From assembly GCA_024693925.1 (NCBI GenBank), contig JAILKH010000104.1:1-37754 (forward strand): a stretch of DNA of 37,754 bases, in the 5' to 3' direction. Positions 1-8,838 of the stretch are shown here, in pieces. This DNA comes from Lachnospiraceae bacterium (GTDB lineage: Bacteria > Bacillota > Clostridia > Lachnospirales > Lachnospiraceae). How positions within the stretch are numbered: the first letter of the stretch is position 1; every line of letters begins with the position of its first letter. Below the pieces are notes generated by a model, which did not search any database, was not told the DNA's origin, and saw only the letters and a list, made by a program, of their open reading frames with translations. The position numbers and the translations under genes were made by a program.

Positions 1-1410
1 ATAACCAATACTTTTAAGAGTATCCTGTCAAATTCGATCACACTGATTTTTGCTCTGGCAGCAATGTTTAAAAAGAACTGGATACTTGCAATACTTGGGA
101 TAATAGTTATCCCGCTTTTTGTAATACCCACAAGACGTGCCGGAAAAACAAGATGGACGTTGACAAATGAAGCACAGGCCTGTAATGATGAGGTTAACGG
201 TATTCTTAATGAGACATTGTCGGTGAGCGGACAGTTGCTGGTAAAGCTTTTTGGTAAAGAGGAAGAGGAATATGAAAGATATCGGGAAGTAAATAATAAG
301 ATGATAGGCTTAAATATCAAAGAGCGCATGGCAGGCAGATGGTTTTTTATGGTGCTGAATACGGTTACCAATATCGGACCTATGCTGCTTTATCTGGTGG
401 GCGGAATTCTTATAATGAAGTATGACAGCTCACTTACGGTCGGTGATATAACCGTGCTTGTGGCATTGCTTGGTAAGACCTATATGCCGGTTAACAGTCT
501 TTTGAATATACAGGTGGACTGGATGAGGGCAATGGCTCTGTTTTCAAGAATCTTTGCATATTATGATATGAAGGTTGAAATAGAAGAACCGGATAATCCG
601 ATATTTCCTTCGGAAATAACGGGAAAAGTTGAATTTGAGCATGTTGATTTTTCTTATGATTCGGAAAGGCAAATACTTAGGGATGTAAGTTTTAATCTTG
701 ACAGCGGATGTAGTATGGCCATCGTAGGACCTTCGGGTTCGGGAAAAAGTACTATCATAAATCTTATTCCAAGATTATATGATGTAAATTCGGGTTGTGT
801 TAAATTTGACGGAGTGGATGTAAGACATATGAGTCTTGCCAAACTCAGAAAATGTATTGGGGTTGTTTCGCAGGAAACCTATTTGTTTAACGGTACTATA
901 AGAGATAATTTAAAATATGCAAATCCTGAGGCTACGGAAGAAGAGATGATAGAGGCCTGCAGGAAGGCAAATATTTATGATTTTATAGAAAATCAGGAAA
1001 AAGGGCTTGATACAATGGTCGGAAATCGTGGATTAAAGCTTTCGGGAGGAGAGAAACAAAGAATATCCATTGCAAGGGTACTGCTTAAGGATCCTAAGCT
1101 TTTAATTTTTGATGAAGCGACTTCTGCATTGGATTCAATTTCCGAAAGTAAGATCCAGGAGGCAATAGATCCTATTATAAAAGAAAGAACCAGCATTCTT
1201 ATTGCACATAGACTATCGACAATACTTGCAGCCGATAAGATATTTGTGCTTAAGGATGGTCAGATAGCAGAGAGTGGCCAGCATAAAGATCTGGTCAGAG
1301 CCGGGGGTGTTTATACGGAATTGTATGAAACACAGTTTAAGAATTCCGATATGTACGGAGGAAATCCCGATGACCATGGGATGGCACCGTTCCCCAGTGA
1401 TGAGTATTAA
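1..1410 (+). CDS. ABC exporter, fused permease and ATPase (5' truncated by window)
   Basis: The reading frame is open from base 1, so the gene starts upstream and 469 residues are visible. The first ~200 residues are the back half of a type I ABC exporter membrane domain, including a hydrophobic pair near residues 25-45 and another near 115-150. The rest is a complete nucleotide-binding domain: Walker A GPSGSGKST (about residue 243), Q-loop VSQETYLF, signature LSGGEKQR (about 347), Walker B LLIFDEATSALD (about 367) and H-loop IAHRLST. Such proteins act as homo- or heterodimers in the membrane and export lipids, peptides or drugs; the substrate cannot be told from sequence. A partner half-transporter may lie just upstream. 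The usual ATG candidate at 64 is internal. The gene ends 3 bases from a convergent gene, leaving no room for a terminator. Confidence 0.93.
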   Translation: MTNTFKSILSNSITLIFALAAMFKKNWILAILGIIVIPLFVIPTRRAGKTRWTLTNEAQACNDEVNGILNETLSVSGQLLVKLFGKEEEEYERYREVNNKMIGLNIKERMAGRWFFMVLNTVTNIGPMLLYLVGGILIMKYDSSLTVGDITVLVALLGKTYMPVNSLLNIQVDWMRAMALFSRIFAYYDMKVEIEEPDNPIFPSEITGKVEFEHVDFSYDSERQILRDVSFNLDSGCSMAIVGPSGSGKSTIINLIPRLYDVNSGCVKFDGVDVRHMSLAKLRKCIGVVSQETYLFNGTIRDNLKYANPEATEEEMIEACRKANIYDFIENQEKGLDTMVGNRGLKLSGGEKQRISIARVLLKDPKLLIFDEATSALDSISESKIQEAIDPIIKERTSILIAHRLSTILAADKIFVLKDGQIAESGQHKDLVRAGGVYTELYETQFKNSDMYGGNPDDHGMAPFPSDEY

Positions 1411-1413
1411 TAT

Positions 1414-1995
1414 TCAGGAAAGGTCAATTACCCGGAACCCTTTAATTTCAGGGTCTTTACGGGAGGCCAGTAATATAGGCCTTGTGCCCAGCAGATTAAG
1501 AATATATTTAAGAATCTGATCTTTCTGGTCTTGTGACATTCCTCTAAAGGGTTCATCCAGAACTATGAAATCAGCCGGCACAAACAAGGCTTTTATGATC
1601 TCAACAATCCTTCTTTGCCCCGGGGTTAATTCGCTGATCGGGCAGTTGTATTCATCTTCACTTAAAAATTTGGATAATTCTTCAATTGCACGCCCTTTTG
1701 AAGCTGTGCGGTGAGCTTTTTTTACATTCCACACAGCATTCTTTTTGGCGTTTAAGCAATCGTTCTGAGATACGTAGGCCGTTCTGAGATTTGGATATTT
1801 GTAATCCCCCATGCGGCTGACTTTTCCCGAATCAGGTTTTATAAGTCCCATAAAGATATTAAGAAGTGTGGTTTTTCCGCATTCTTTATCGCCTGTAAAG
1901 GCATAGCATTTCCCGTCTTCTATGGAAATACTTATATCCTTCAATACATTAATTCCATTATAGGATTTACAAATATCATCAAGATATATAGTCAT
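1414..1995 (-). CDS. Small ABC ATP-binding protein with degenerate motifs
   Basis: This is a 193-residue stand-alone ATPase-like protein, shorter than the usual 220-250. Walker A is present (GDKECGKT, residues 35-42), as are Q77 of the Q-loop (YVSQND) and Walker B with the catalytic pair (FIVLDEP, D147 E148). The signature is LTPGQ instead of LSGGQ, and the H-loop histidine seems lost, since the position after the last strand reads LLASRKDPE. Its start resembles nitrate/taurine-type importer ATPases, but no permease or binding protein is adjacent. The start follows GGAGGACTT. It lies 30 bases downstream of the GH3 gene on the same strand and may be cotranscribed with it. It could be a weak or regulatory ATPase, or a decaying paralogue. 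The function is unassigned. Confidence 0.8.
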   Translation of the reverse strand: MTIYLDDICKSYNGINVLKDISISIEDGKCYAFTGDKECGKTTLLNIFMGLIKPDSGKVSRMGDYKYPNLRTAYVSQNDCLNAKKNAVWNVKKAHRTASKGRAIEELSKFLSEDEYNCPISELTPGQRRIVEIIKALFVPADFIVLDEPFRGMSQDQKDQILKYILNLLGTRPILLASRKDPEIKGFRVIDLS

Positions 1996-2025
1996 AAGTC
2001 CTCCGTATATCTTTCCGTAAAATAA

Positions 2026-4062
2026 TTATATAAATGCGAAATATTCGCGTCCTTTAATAATTCCGTCTGTAACGGAAATTTTAACCTGTTTTGATTCTTT
2101 GCTTTTAATAAAAACTTTTTCAAAACCGGCCAGAACCTTGACCGGTTCGTCAGCTTTACCTTTCATATAGAGAAGTACTGATGTTTTACCGTCACGATCT
2201 CCGGTATTTGTTATATTGCAGATAAATTCATTATTAGCTTCATCCAAAGTACCCTGGGTACACTCAAAGGTAGTGTAGGAGAGTCCGAAACCAAAAGGAA
2301 ATTGGGGAGTAACTCCAAATTTATCGACATATCTGTAGCCGACATATATACCGTCCTTATACACAACCTTATCGGTATTTCCGTATTCCCCTATAGCATG
2401 TGCCGAACATTCGCTCAGATCATGATAGAAGGTTTCGGGAAGTCTTCCCGAAGGATTAACATCTCCGAACAAGGTTTTTGCAAGAGCAGTGCCGCCTTCC
2501 ATTCCTCCATACCATCCCCATATAACAGCGGAAGCTTCATTGATCCATTTCTGCATATTTACCGCACCGCCGCCTGTAAGTACAATGATCGTGTTGGGGT
2601 TTATTTTGAGAAGTTCACTTATAAGAATATCCTGTTCATAGGGAAGGAGGATATTTTTTCTGTCTTCTCCCTCACTGTCATGACCGGGAACATGATCAAG
2701 ACCGCCTACAAATATAATATTTTCATAAGCCTTTGCAAGCTCAAGAGCTTCTTCACGCAGTTCCTTCCTTAGAAGAGCCATCTTTTCCAAAGCTTCCGTG
2801 TCATTGTCAACACGTATTATTGATGACATATCAAGGCTTGTTTCCTGCCATTTTTCATCAAGATTACCTCTGTAAATATCACGGGAATATCCTTTTGCAT
2901 ATTTAACGTTACAATTTCCGCCCAGCAGTTTTTTGATACCCATTAAGGGGGAGATCTCATAAAGAGTTTTTAATTCGGCGCTTCCTCCTCCGAGAGCATG
3001 AAGTATTTCGGCATTTTCTCCGATTACAAGTAATTTTTTGATCTTTTTATCAAGAGGAAGAAGATTTCTGTCGTTTTTTAGAAGTACTATGGATTCTTCG
3101 GCTACCATAAGAGCTTTATGTCTGTGATCATCAGTGTTGTATGTACCTGTTTTTCGTTCCCCGTCAAGCATATTCAGCCGATTCATAAGAACAAGTATAT
3201 TTTTGATTTTTTTATCTACCAGTTCTTCAGCAATAATGCCTTTTTCAATTAATTTTTTTAATGGATTGGCAAGATAATATTCATCAAAATCGGGAGTAAC
3301 GGACATTTCAACATCAAGACCGGATCTTACTGCTTCCCGGGTATCATGTATTGCACCCCAGTCTGAAACAACAAGTCCGTCAAATCCCCATTCGTCCCGA
3401 AGTATATCATTAAGGTAATGAGTATGTTGAGATCCAAACCTGCCGTTTATTTTATTGTATGAGCCCATAAGAGAATAGACACCGGCCCGCTTTACGGCAT
3501 CATAAAAGGCCGGCATATATATCTGGCGAAGAGCTTCATCGTCGACAATGGTATCAACTTCAAGTCTTGCGGTTTCCTGATTATTGACAAGAAAATGTTT
3601 AATACATGCAGATACATCCCATTGCTGAACTCCTTTTATATATTCTACAGCAAGTTCTTTGGTGAGATAGGGGTCCTCGCTGAAGTATTCAAAGTTACGG
3701 CCGCAAAGGGGAGAACGCTTTATATTAACACCGGGTCCGAGGATAACATCCTTGCCCCGACCTCTGGCTTCTTCCCCCAGAACACTTCCTGTTTCGAAGG
3801 CCAGTTCGCGATTAAACGTTGCCGCAAGAGCACTGTTGCAGGGAAGATAAGTAATATAATCATCAGATAGTCCAACTTTTTCCCAACTATCGGGATGAAA
3901 CTCAAGCCTGACTCCCATTGGCCCGTCCGAAAATACCAAAGGTGGAATATTAAGTCTGTCAACACCGGCGGTTTTAAATAATTCTGCACCATGTATCATT
4001 GACAGTTTTTCATCAAGTGTAAGTTCTTTAATTATTTCTTCCAGTTTTTCATTTGAAAGCAT
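2026..4062 (-). CDS. GH3 family beta-glycosidase, cytoplasmic
   Basis: A 678-residue glycoside hydrolase family 3 enzyme that hydrolyses terminal beta-linked sugars from oligosaccharides (beta-glucosidase, beta-xylosidase or related). The N-terminal TIM-barrel domain carries the KHF motif (about residues 155-157) and the nucleophile Asp234 in VVSDWG. A GH3 C-terminal alpha/beta domain follows, ending in a fibronectin-III-like module (SYTTFE onward). There is no signal peptide, so it acts on imported oligosaccharides. The start at 4062 is preferred because GGAGGG sits six bases upstream; an in-frame start 33 bases earlier has no such site. The leader holds two small hairpins and, further up, a 35-base element shared with the MATE/GH113 operon, pointing to common control. 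The exact sugar specificity cannot be read from the sequence. Confidence 0.92.
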   Translation of the reverse strand: MLSNEKLEEIIKELTLDEKLSMIHGAELFKTAGVDRLNIPPLVFSDGPMGVRLEFHPDSWEKVGLSDDYITYLPCNSALAATFNRELAFETGSVLGEEARGRGKDVILGPGVNIKRSPLCGRNFEYFSEDPYLTKELAVEYIKGVQQWDVSACIKHFLVNNQETARLEVDTIVDDEALRQIYMPAFYDAVKRAGVYSLMGSYNKINGRFGSQHTHYLNDILRDEWGFDGLVVSDWGAIHDTREAVRSGLDVEMSVTPDFDEYYLANPLKKLIEKGIIAEELVDKKIKNILVLMNRLNMLDGERKTGTYNTDDHRHKALMVAEESIVLLKNDRNLLPLDKKIKKLLVIGENAEILHALGGGSAELKTLYEISPLMGIKKLLGGNCNVKYAKGYSRDIYRGNLDEKWQETSLDMSSIIRVDNDTEALEKMALLRKELREEALELAKAYENIIFVGGLDHVPGHDSEGEDRKNILLPYEQDILISELLKINPNTIIVLTGGGAVNMQKWINEASAVIWGWYGGMEGGTALAKTLFGDVNPSGRLPETFYHDLSECSAHAIGEYGNTDKVVYKDGIYVGYRYVDKFGVTPQFPFGFGLSYTTFECTQGTLDEANNEFICNITNTGDRDGKTSVLLYMKGKADEPVKVLAGFEKVFIKSKESKQVKISVTDGIIKGREYFAFI

Positions 4063-4080
4063 AAATAACCCTCCGTTTTT

Positions 4081-4109
4081 GGTACGAGATACCACTCTGT
4101 AGTCAGAGT
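4081..4109 (-). promoter_or_regulatory. Two adjacent leader hairpins before the GH3 gene
   Basis: On the minus strand, ACTCTG/CAGAGT (six pairs, four-base loop, 4094-4109) is followed directly by GGTA/TACC around a five-base loop (4081-4093), ending a few bases before the GGAGGG ribosome binding site. The second hairpin ends CTCGTACC, resembling the CTCGTGCC end of the repeated leader hairpins at 24027-24144. It may stabilise the message or set translation; the role is inferred. Confidence 0.35.
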
Positions 4110-4198
4110 TTCTTCCCCATTTTATTATTTTATAATATACTGTGTATTACCGTCACCAACAGGTTAGTAGTAATATAAACTGTTAAAGATATTAATTG

Positions 4199-4233
4199 TA
4201 TAATAAAACAATCAATTTATGGAATAAATCTAT
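4199..4233 (-). promoter_or_regulatory. Copy 1 of a 35-base shared element (putative AraC operator)
   Basis: Bases 4199-4233 match 7844-7878 at 32 of 35 positions; the core includes AATCAATTTAT and GAATAAATCTAT. It lies about 137 bases upstream of the GH3 start. Locally it also forms part of an inverted repeat (ACAATCAAT at 4208-4216, ATTGATTGT at 4232-4240). Both copies have the same orientation relative to the downstream minus-strand glycosidase units. The likeliest reading is an operator for the AraC regulator at 7945-8811. Confidence 0.55.
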
Positions 4234-4254
4234 TGATTGTATATTATTATTAAA

Positions 4255-4623
4255 TTAAAATGTGAAATTTCTTACAATTCCAAATATGGAAAATGCAATA
4301 CAATAAATAAGTAAAAGAATATTATTTATATGATAAAGGCGCTTATTCCGGTGTGGTAAAAATATTTCATATATTAATTCATATATTAAAAAGGGCAGAG
4401 TATAAAAAATAAAAGGATTAGCTTTACGGGCGGCTTCAAAATTCAGAAAAAGCATGGCATCAAGCATATGGGTTACTCCGCAGCCGGGACATTTAAATCC
4501 TGTAGTCCTATGAATAAAACAGGGTATGTAAAAGCCGGTAAAATGTCTTAATAATAAGTATATTACCAGGCATAAACCGGCTATTGAAAGAGTAATTAAT
4601 TTTTTGATAAAATTATTTTTCAT
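4255..4623 (-). CDS. DUF2752 membrane protein
   Basis: A 122-residue protein with three probable membrane segments (about residues 10-27, 72-89 and 100-118) and the family hallmark CPGCGVT (about residues 45-51) between the first two. DUF2752 proteins are small bacterial membrane proteins of unknown function, often beside other small membrane or zinc-ribbon proteins. Its start codon overlaps the stop of the upstream DUF4234 gene by four bases (4620-4623), so the two are translationally coupled. The cysteine pair could bind a metal. No enzymatic motif is seen. Confidence 0.85.
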   Translation of the reverse strand: MKNNFIKKLITLSIAGLCLVIYLLLRHFTGFYIPCFIHRTTGFKCPGCGVTHMLDAMLFLNFEAARKANPFIFYTLPFLIYELIYEIFLPHRNKRLYHINNILLLIYCIAFSIFGIVRNFTF

Positions 4624-5177
4624 GATACGGCTTTGTTAATGGTTTCCTGCATCAAACAATAATCTACAATGCCTAGTCCCACCAGTGCCAGTATTAAATA
4701 CAATACAGAGGAGGAGACTGATGAAGGTGTAATATCAAGACCGGATTTGATATTATCTATTTTGGTGCCCATTTTAAAAAACCAGTATATACCATATATA
4801 CCACAGGTTATAAGAGTTAATAAAAATACCACTACTCCGGAAAGATCATCCGTAGATCCATCCAGAATATTGATTTCATCATTGAGTTTGATCATCCAAT
4901 AAATGTTATATATACCGCAGGTAACCAGTGATAAAACAATACACATTACAATATTGCGAGGCATTATGCCTGAAGTATTATAATCGTTATAGTATGATTG
5001 TTGATTATTATTATAATTGTTTTGATCGTAAGTGGAATCCTGCCCGGTTTCTTCTGTTTGAAGTACGTCAAAAAAAGAATATGATGCGGTATTCTCGGTA
5101 TTATTTACAGGGGCGCCGCATTCTGTACAATATTTATTTCCCGGTTCTATTGAAGCTCCGCAGTTTGAACAAAACAT
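4620..5177 (-). CDS. Zinc-ribbon plus DUF4234 membrane protein
   Basis: The protein has 185 residues when started at 5177, where the sequence opens MFCSNCG and GGAGG lies eight bases upstream; the earlier ATG at 5192 lacks a site. Domains in order: an N-terminal zinc ribbon with two CxxC pairs (FCSNCG and YCTECG), a low-complexity N/Y/Q-rich linker (about residues 45-70), then a DUF4234 region with two copies of the TCGIYxIYW motif at the end of membrane segments, plus a further C-terminal hydrophobic segment. The pairing with DUF2752 in one overlapping unit is a recurring arrangement of unknown purpose. A membrane-sensing or assembly role is possible but not shown. Confidence 0.85.
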   Translation of the reverse strand: MFCSNCGASIEPGNKYCTECGAPVNNTENTASYSFFDVLQTEETGQDSTYDQNNYNNNQQSYYNDYNTSGIMPRNIVMCIVLSLVTCGIYNIYWMIKLNDEINILDGSTDDLSGVVVFLLTLITCGIYGIYWFFKMGTKIDNIKSGLDITPSSVSSSVLYLILALVGLGIVDYCLMQETINKAVS

Positions 5178-5321
5178 ATTATTATCCTCCATGCGTATTG
5201 TTAATATTTTTATTAAATTTAATTTAATTTAATTATAACATTAATTACCGTAAATATCGAGATAAATGAAAAAGATACTTGTGTCAGGTATTAAAGGTAG
5301 ATGTATTATGAAAAATACAGT

Positions 5322-6251
5322 TTATTTTGAAGCATAAAAAGCTTTAACTATTTTTTCGGCAGGTTTATTATAAATATCATAACCTTTATCTGTTGACGCT
5401 TTTTTATCGGGATATAATTTTATACTCCAATCCCATAAAAAGAATCCGTTAATAAAATTTCGTTTGTTTACGGCATCAAACATTTCTTTATACCATTCAG
5501 CCTGTTCTTCTACAGAAGAATTTCCCTGTATAGTCCAGTCGTTGGGAATATTTTTGGAACCGATGGTGGATTTGCATCCGGCCTCTGCAAAGAAAAAAGG
5601 TTTATTATATTTTTTAACAACCCGTTCAATCCTGTCAAGCTGAGTATCCCAGTCATTAATGGGATAGTATCCACTTGAACATATATAATCAACGCAATCC
5701 CACCAGTTAACATTATCCTCTTGATATTTGTCCGTATTATATGTAACCGGACCATAATATACCTTTCTAACTTCAGATATAACATTTCTCCATTCGGTTT
5801 CCCGGTGTTCGGATTGTACCATTTCACAACCGGCTATAAACATATCAACATTATACTTTTGCGCAATTTTAGCATAGTGAATCTGAAAATCCGTATAAGC
5901 TTTGAACCATATGCTCCATTTTGGTTCACAGGGAACATCCTTATCAAAAAAACATATATGTGCGCGCCAGGTACCGTTTTTACAATTTACGGTAGGTTTA
6001 AGGGCAACCTTAAGTCCTCTTGAATGTATATATTCTATCATTTTTATTAATTCACTATCAGATAGATTTGCAGGTGAGATATAATCAATCTCCTGTGACT
6101 GGGGAGTATCCTGCAAACCATTCGGTACAAGAACAATATAGTTTGCACCGGTACCTTCAATTAGTTTGTCTAAACTGTCATAAGCCTGTTTTTTTTCAAA
6201 TTCACCTTCGCCTGCAAAGGCTCCGAAAGTTATGCCTTTAATATAATCCAT
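5322..6251 (-). CDS. GH113-like endo-beta-mannanase, cytoplasmic
   Basis: This 309-residue TIM-barrel protein matches glycoside hydrolase family 113, whose known members cleave beta-1,4-mannan and manno-oligosaccharides with retention. The likely acid/base is Glu143 (IAGCEMVQSE) and the nucleophile Glu223 (FFFAEAGCKS). Their 80-residue spacing equals what I recall for the founding enzyme from Alicyclobacillus (E151/E231). Length fits the family, and there is no signal peptide, so it should act on imported oligosaccharides. It lies 86 bases downstream of the MATE gene on the same strand, with its own AAGGAATA site. With GH3 and the AraC regulator it suggests manno-oligosaccharide use. Automatic annotation may label such proteins 1,4-beta-xylanase. 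Confidence 0.8.
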   Translation of the reverse strand: MDYIKGITFGAFAGEGEFEKKQAYDSLDKLIEGTGANYIVLVPNGLQDTPQSQEIDYISPANLSDSELIKMIEYIHSRGLKVALKPTVNCKNGTWRAHICFFDKDVPCEPKWSIWFKAYTDFQIHYAKIAQKYNVDMFIAGCEMVQSEHRETEWRNVISEVRKVYYGPVTYNTDKYQEDNVNWWDCVDYICSSGYYPINDWDTQLDRIERVVKKYNKPFFFAEAGCKSTIGSKNIPNDWTIQGNSSVEEQAEWYKEMFDAVNKRNFINGFFLWDWSIKLYPDKKASTDKGYDIYNKPAEKIVKAFYASK

Positions 6252-6324
6252 TGTTATTCCTTTCCGGGGTTATGAGTATTCCCAAGATTTCTTAATAGTA
6301 ATATTTATATTATTGTCTGCCGAA

Positions 6325-6341
6325 ATGATCAAATTGATCAT
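6325..6341. repeat. 17-base perfect palindrome at the 3' end of the MATE gene
   Basis: ATGATCAA and TTGATCAT flank a single central A and overlap the stop codon of the MATE gene. There is no T-run on either side, so it is not a standard terminator. It could be a processing hairpin between the MATE and GH113 genes. Confidence 0.4.
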
Positions 6342-7759
6342 ATTGAAGCTTTTTTGATTTTGGTATTTAAAGCTTTCTTATCAGTTGTATTTTCAGGAGA
6401 AGCACTATTATTATCTACAACTTTTATTAGTTTCCATTTTCCCTGTTTGTATCGTATTATGCTGGTTAAACCCGTTATAAACCAGGTAAGAGCAGTAGCC
6501 AGCCATATTCCCCATTTTCCTACTGATGGAATAAGAGTAAGAGTATTGGAAAAAACAATACGTCCGGCCACTTCAACGCCTCCGTTAATCATAGAATATA
6601 ATGAATCTCCGGCGCCGTTTAATAAGCCTCTGAATATATATATCATACCTAAGGCAAAGTAGAAACAAGAGGTGATTTTTAATGCCTGTGTTCCAAATTC
6701 TATAACATCGGCTTCGGAAACAAATATTCTCATTATATTATTTCCGAAAGAAAAGAATAAAACAAGCATTAAAAGACTGAATACGGCAACTATAAGAATT
6801 GATTTGGCCAGTGCTTTTTTGACTCTGTCAAGTTTTCCGGCTCCTATGTTCTGACCTGTAAAGGTTGATAAGGCTATTCCAAGGGAATTAAAGGGCTGTT
6901 GAACCAATTGTTCAATTCTGCTGGAAGCCGTAAATGCAGCGACAATTACAGAGCCAAAGGTATTTACTACGCTTTGAAGAGCGACGCAGGATATTGCAAT
7001 AAGAGAAGATTGTATGGCTAAAGGAATCCCTAATCTGCAGCATTTTGTGGATATTCTTTTGTCATACTGTCGTTCTTCTTTATTTATAATAAAATAAGGA
7101 TTATTTTTCATAGCAAAAATAAAACTTCCAAGGGCAGACATAATTTGTGCAATTATAGTGGCAATAGCCACTCCGCCGACTCCAAGATTGAATTGTATAA
7201 CTAAAAGCAGATCTAGGATCACGTTTATAATACTTGCAAATATCAAAAATATAAGTGGTGTTTTAGAATCTCCTAAGGCCCTTAATATAGAAGAAATACA
7301 ATTGTAAGCGGCAACAGCAAGTAAACCGGCGCTGGAGATCTGCATATAAAGTACTGCATCATCCAGTATATTTGAAGGGGTTTTTAACCATAGCAATATT
7401 GGTCTGGCAAAGATTACGCCAAGGAGAGACATAAGCAATCCCGTTGTTGCAATTATATATATGGAATTGAATATGGTTCTTCTCACATTTACGTCATCTT
7501 CTGCACCAAAATGCTGGGAAATGACAATTCCAATGCCGCCGGTAAGGCCGATACATAATGAAAAAAACAGAAAATTAAGAGATCCGGTAGCTCCTACGGC
7601 AGCTAATGCATCGGATCCTACATATTTACCTACAACAATGGAATCTACCATGTTGTATATCTGCTGAAAAATATTACCTATGAGCATGGGTACAGAAAAT
7701 CCTATGAGCAGTTTGAATTCATTTCCGGTTGTCATGTCTTTTATATTGGTTTTTCTCAT
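6338..7759 (-). CDS. MATE family transporter
   Basis: A 473-residue polytopic membrane protein with about twelve hydrophobic segments arranged as two similar halves, and the MATE hallmarks near the N-terminus (GFSVPMLIGNIFQQIYNMVDSI) with an equivalent stretch in the second half (residues ~230-300, with QNIGAGK). MATE proteins exchange Na+ or H+ for cationic drugs and metabolites. The start is preceded by AAGGAG. It heads a minus-strand unit with the GH113 gene and is divergent from the AraC regulator, 185 bases apart. Its presence in a glycosidase cluster is unusual. It may export a by-product, or simply be a neighbour sharing the promoter. Confidence 0.93.
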   Translation of the reverse strand: MRKTNIKDMTTGNEFKLLIGFSVPMLIGNIFQQIYNMVDSIVVGKYVGSDALAAVGATGSLNFLFFSLCIGLTGGIGIVISQHFGAEDDVNVRRTIFNSIYIIATTGLLMSLLGVIFARPILLWLKTPSNILDDAVLYMQISSAGLLAVAAYNCISSILRALGDSKTPLIFLIFASIINVILDLLLVIQFNLGVGGVAIATIIAQIMSALGSFIFAMKNNPYFIINKEERQYDKRISTKCCRLGIPLAIQSSLIAISCVALQSVVNTFGSVIVAAFTASSRIEQLVQQPFNSLGIALSTFTGQNIGAGKLDRVKKALAKSILIVAVFSLLMLVLFFSFGNNIMRIFVSEADVIEFGTQALKITSCFYFALGMIYIFRGLLNGAGDSLYSMINGGVEVAGRIVFSNTLTLIPSVGKWGIWLATALTWFITGLTSIIRYKQGKWKLIKVVDNNSASPENTTDKKALNTKIKKASI

Positions 7760-7843
7760 ATGGACTCCTTTATTATATACAAAATAAATAAACGAATAAT
7801 AAATATTGTGGTTATAAATATAGAACTATATTTTTATAAATGA

Positions 7844-7878
7844 TATAATAAATGAATCAATTTATAGAATAAATCTAT
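7844..7878 (-). promoter_or_regulatory. Copy 2 of the 35-base shared element (putative AraC operator)
   Basis: This stretch matches 4199-4233 at 32 of 35 bases and sits in the divergent region between MATE (start 7759) and the AraC gene (start 7945). Its position, 85-119 bases upstream of MATE and 67-101 upstream of the regulator, suits control of both units, including autoregulation. The regulator assignment is inferred from proximity. Confidence 0.55.
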
Positions 7879-7944
7879 CATTACTTGGTATAGTTACCTT
7901 TAATACAGAATTAATAAATGAAAAAATATATCAGAGGATAGAAA

Positions 7945-8811
7945 ATGAATTATTTATATGAACATAGTGATATATTAAATACCCCATATGAGGCTTTTAT
8001 GTTTGATACTTTTAAGGATAGTTTTCCCGTAAGATCTCATTTTCATCCATATGTTGAGATGATATATATGCTTGAAGGAAATATGTTTGCGACATGTGAT
8101 AAGACAGAATATTACATGAGTGAGGGAAATCTTATTCTGTTTTTTAGAGACAGTGTTCATTCTTTATCAGCCAGTTCCGTTAAGGGGGCAAAATTTGTCG
8201 GAATAAAATTTGATATTGCACGTTTGACAGTTAATACCAGTATTACTCCAAAGTTGCAAACCATGTTGTCTGTTGCAAGAGGGCAGAAGGCCAGAATATT
8301 CTTTGATAAAGAGGAAACCGGGCAAAAAGATTTTGAAGGTTTATTTACGGAATGTGCAAAAGAGCTTAACGAAAAGAGGATGGGATATGATATTGTCGTT
8401 CACGCAAAATTGTGTATACTTATGACCGGAATTATCAGGATTTGGCAGAAGGAGGGAATTGATTTTACCAATGTTTCTGAGTATGTATCAAAAGAAGAAT
8501 TAAATATACAGAATATACTTGAATATATAGATATGCATCTTGATGAAAATTTGAAGGTGGATGAGCTGGCTAAAAGGTGTAATATGAGTTATTCTCATTT
8601 TGCAAGAAGTTTTAAAGAGCAATATGGCCGTTCCTGTAAGGAACATCTTGAATTATTAAGGGTTGAAAAAGCCGAAGAGCTTCTTAAGTTTACGGATATT
8701 TCTTTAAATGATATAAGTAATGAGTTAGGATATGCGGATCAAAGTCATTTTATAAGGGCGTTTAAGAAATTAAAGGGGATAACCCCGGGAAATATAAGAA
8801 GTATCGGATAA
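7945..8811 (+). CDS. AraC family transcriptional regulator (mannan-type cluster)
   Basis: The protein has 288 residues. The N-terminal ~130 residues form a cupin-like effector domain (HFHPYVEMIYMLEGN, about residues 33-47) of the type that binds a sugar. The C-terminal ~100 residues contain two helix-turn-helix motifs of the AraC/XylS family: LKVDELAKRCNMSYSHFARS in the first, and DISNELGYADQSHFIRAFKK with the family ending KGITPGNIR. The start follows AGAGGATAGAAA. It is transcribed divergently from MATE-GH113, the classic arrangement for a local activator. The 35-base element shared by the GH3 and MATE promoters is its best candidate target. The effector is probably a beta-linked disaccharide, though this is inferred. 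Confidence 0.92.
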   Translation: MNYLYEHSDILNTPYEAFMFDTFKDSFPVRSHFHPYVEMIYMLEGNMFATCDKTEYYMSEGNLILFFRDSVHSLSASSVKGAKFVGIKFDIARLTVNTSITPKLQTMLSVARGQKARIFFDKEETGQKDFEGLFTECAKELNEKRMGYDIVVHAKLCILMTGIIRIWQKEGIDFTNVSEYVSKEELNIQNILEYIDMHLDENLKVDELAKRCNMSYSHFARSFKEQYGRSCKEHLELLRVEKAEELLKFTDISLNDISNELGYADQSHFIRAFKKLKGITPGNIRSIG

Positions 8812-8838
8812 TATAATAGGTAAAATAAAAGGTTGGTT

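Noticed and set aside
1414..1995. The lone ABC ATPase as the missing zinc ATPase
   Set aside because: It is 7 kb away on the other strand, with a degenerate signature and no zinc-type promoter palindrome.
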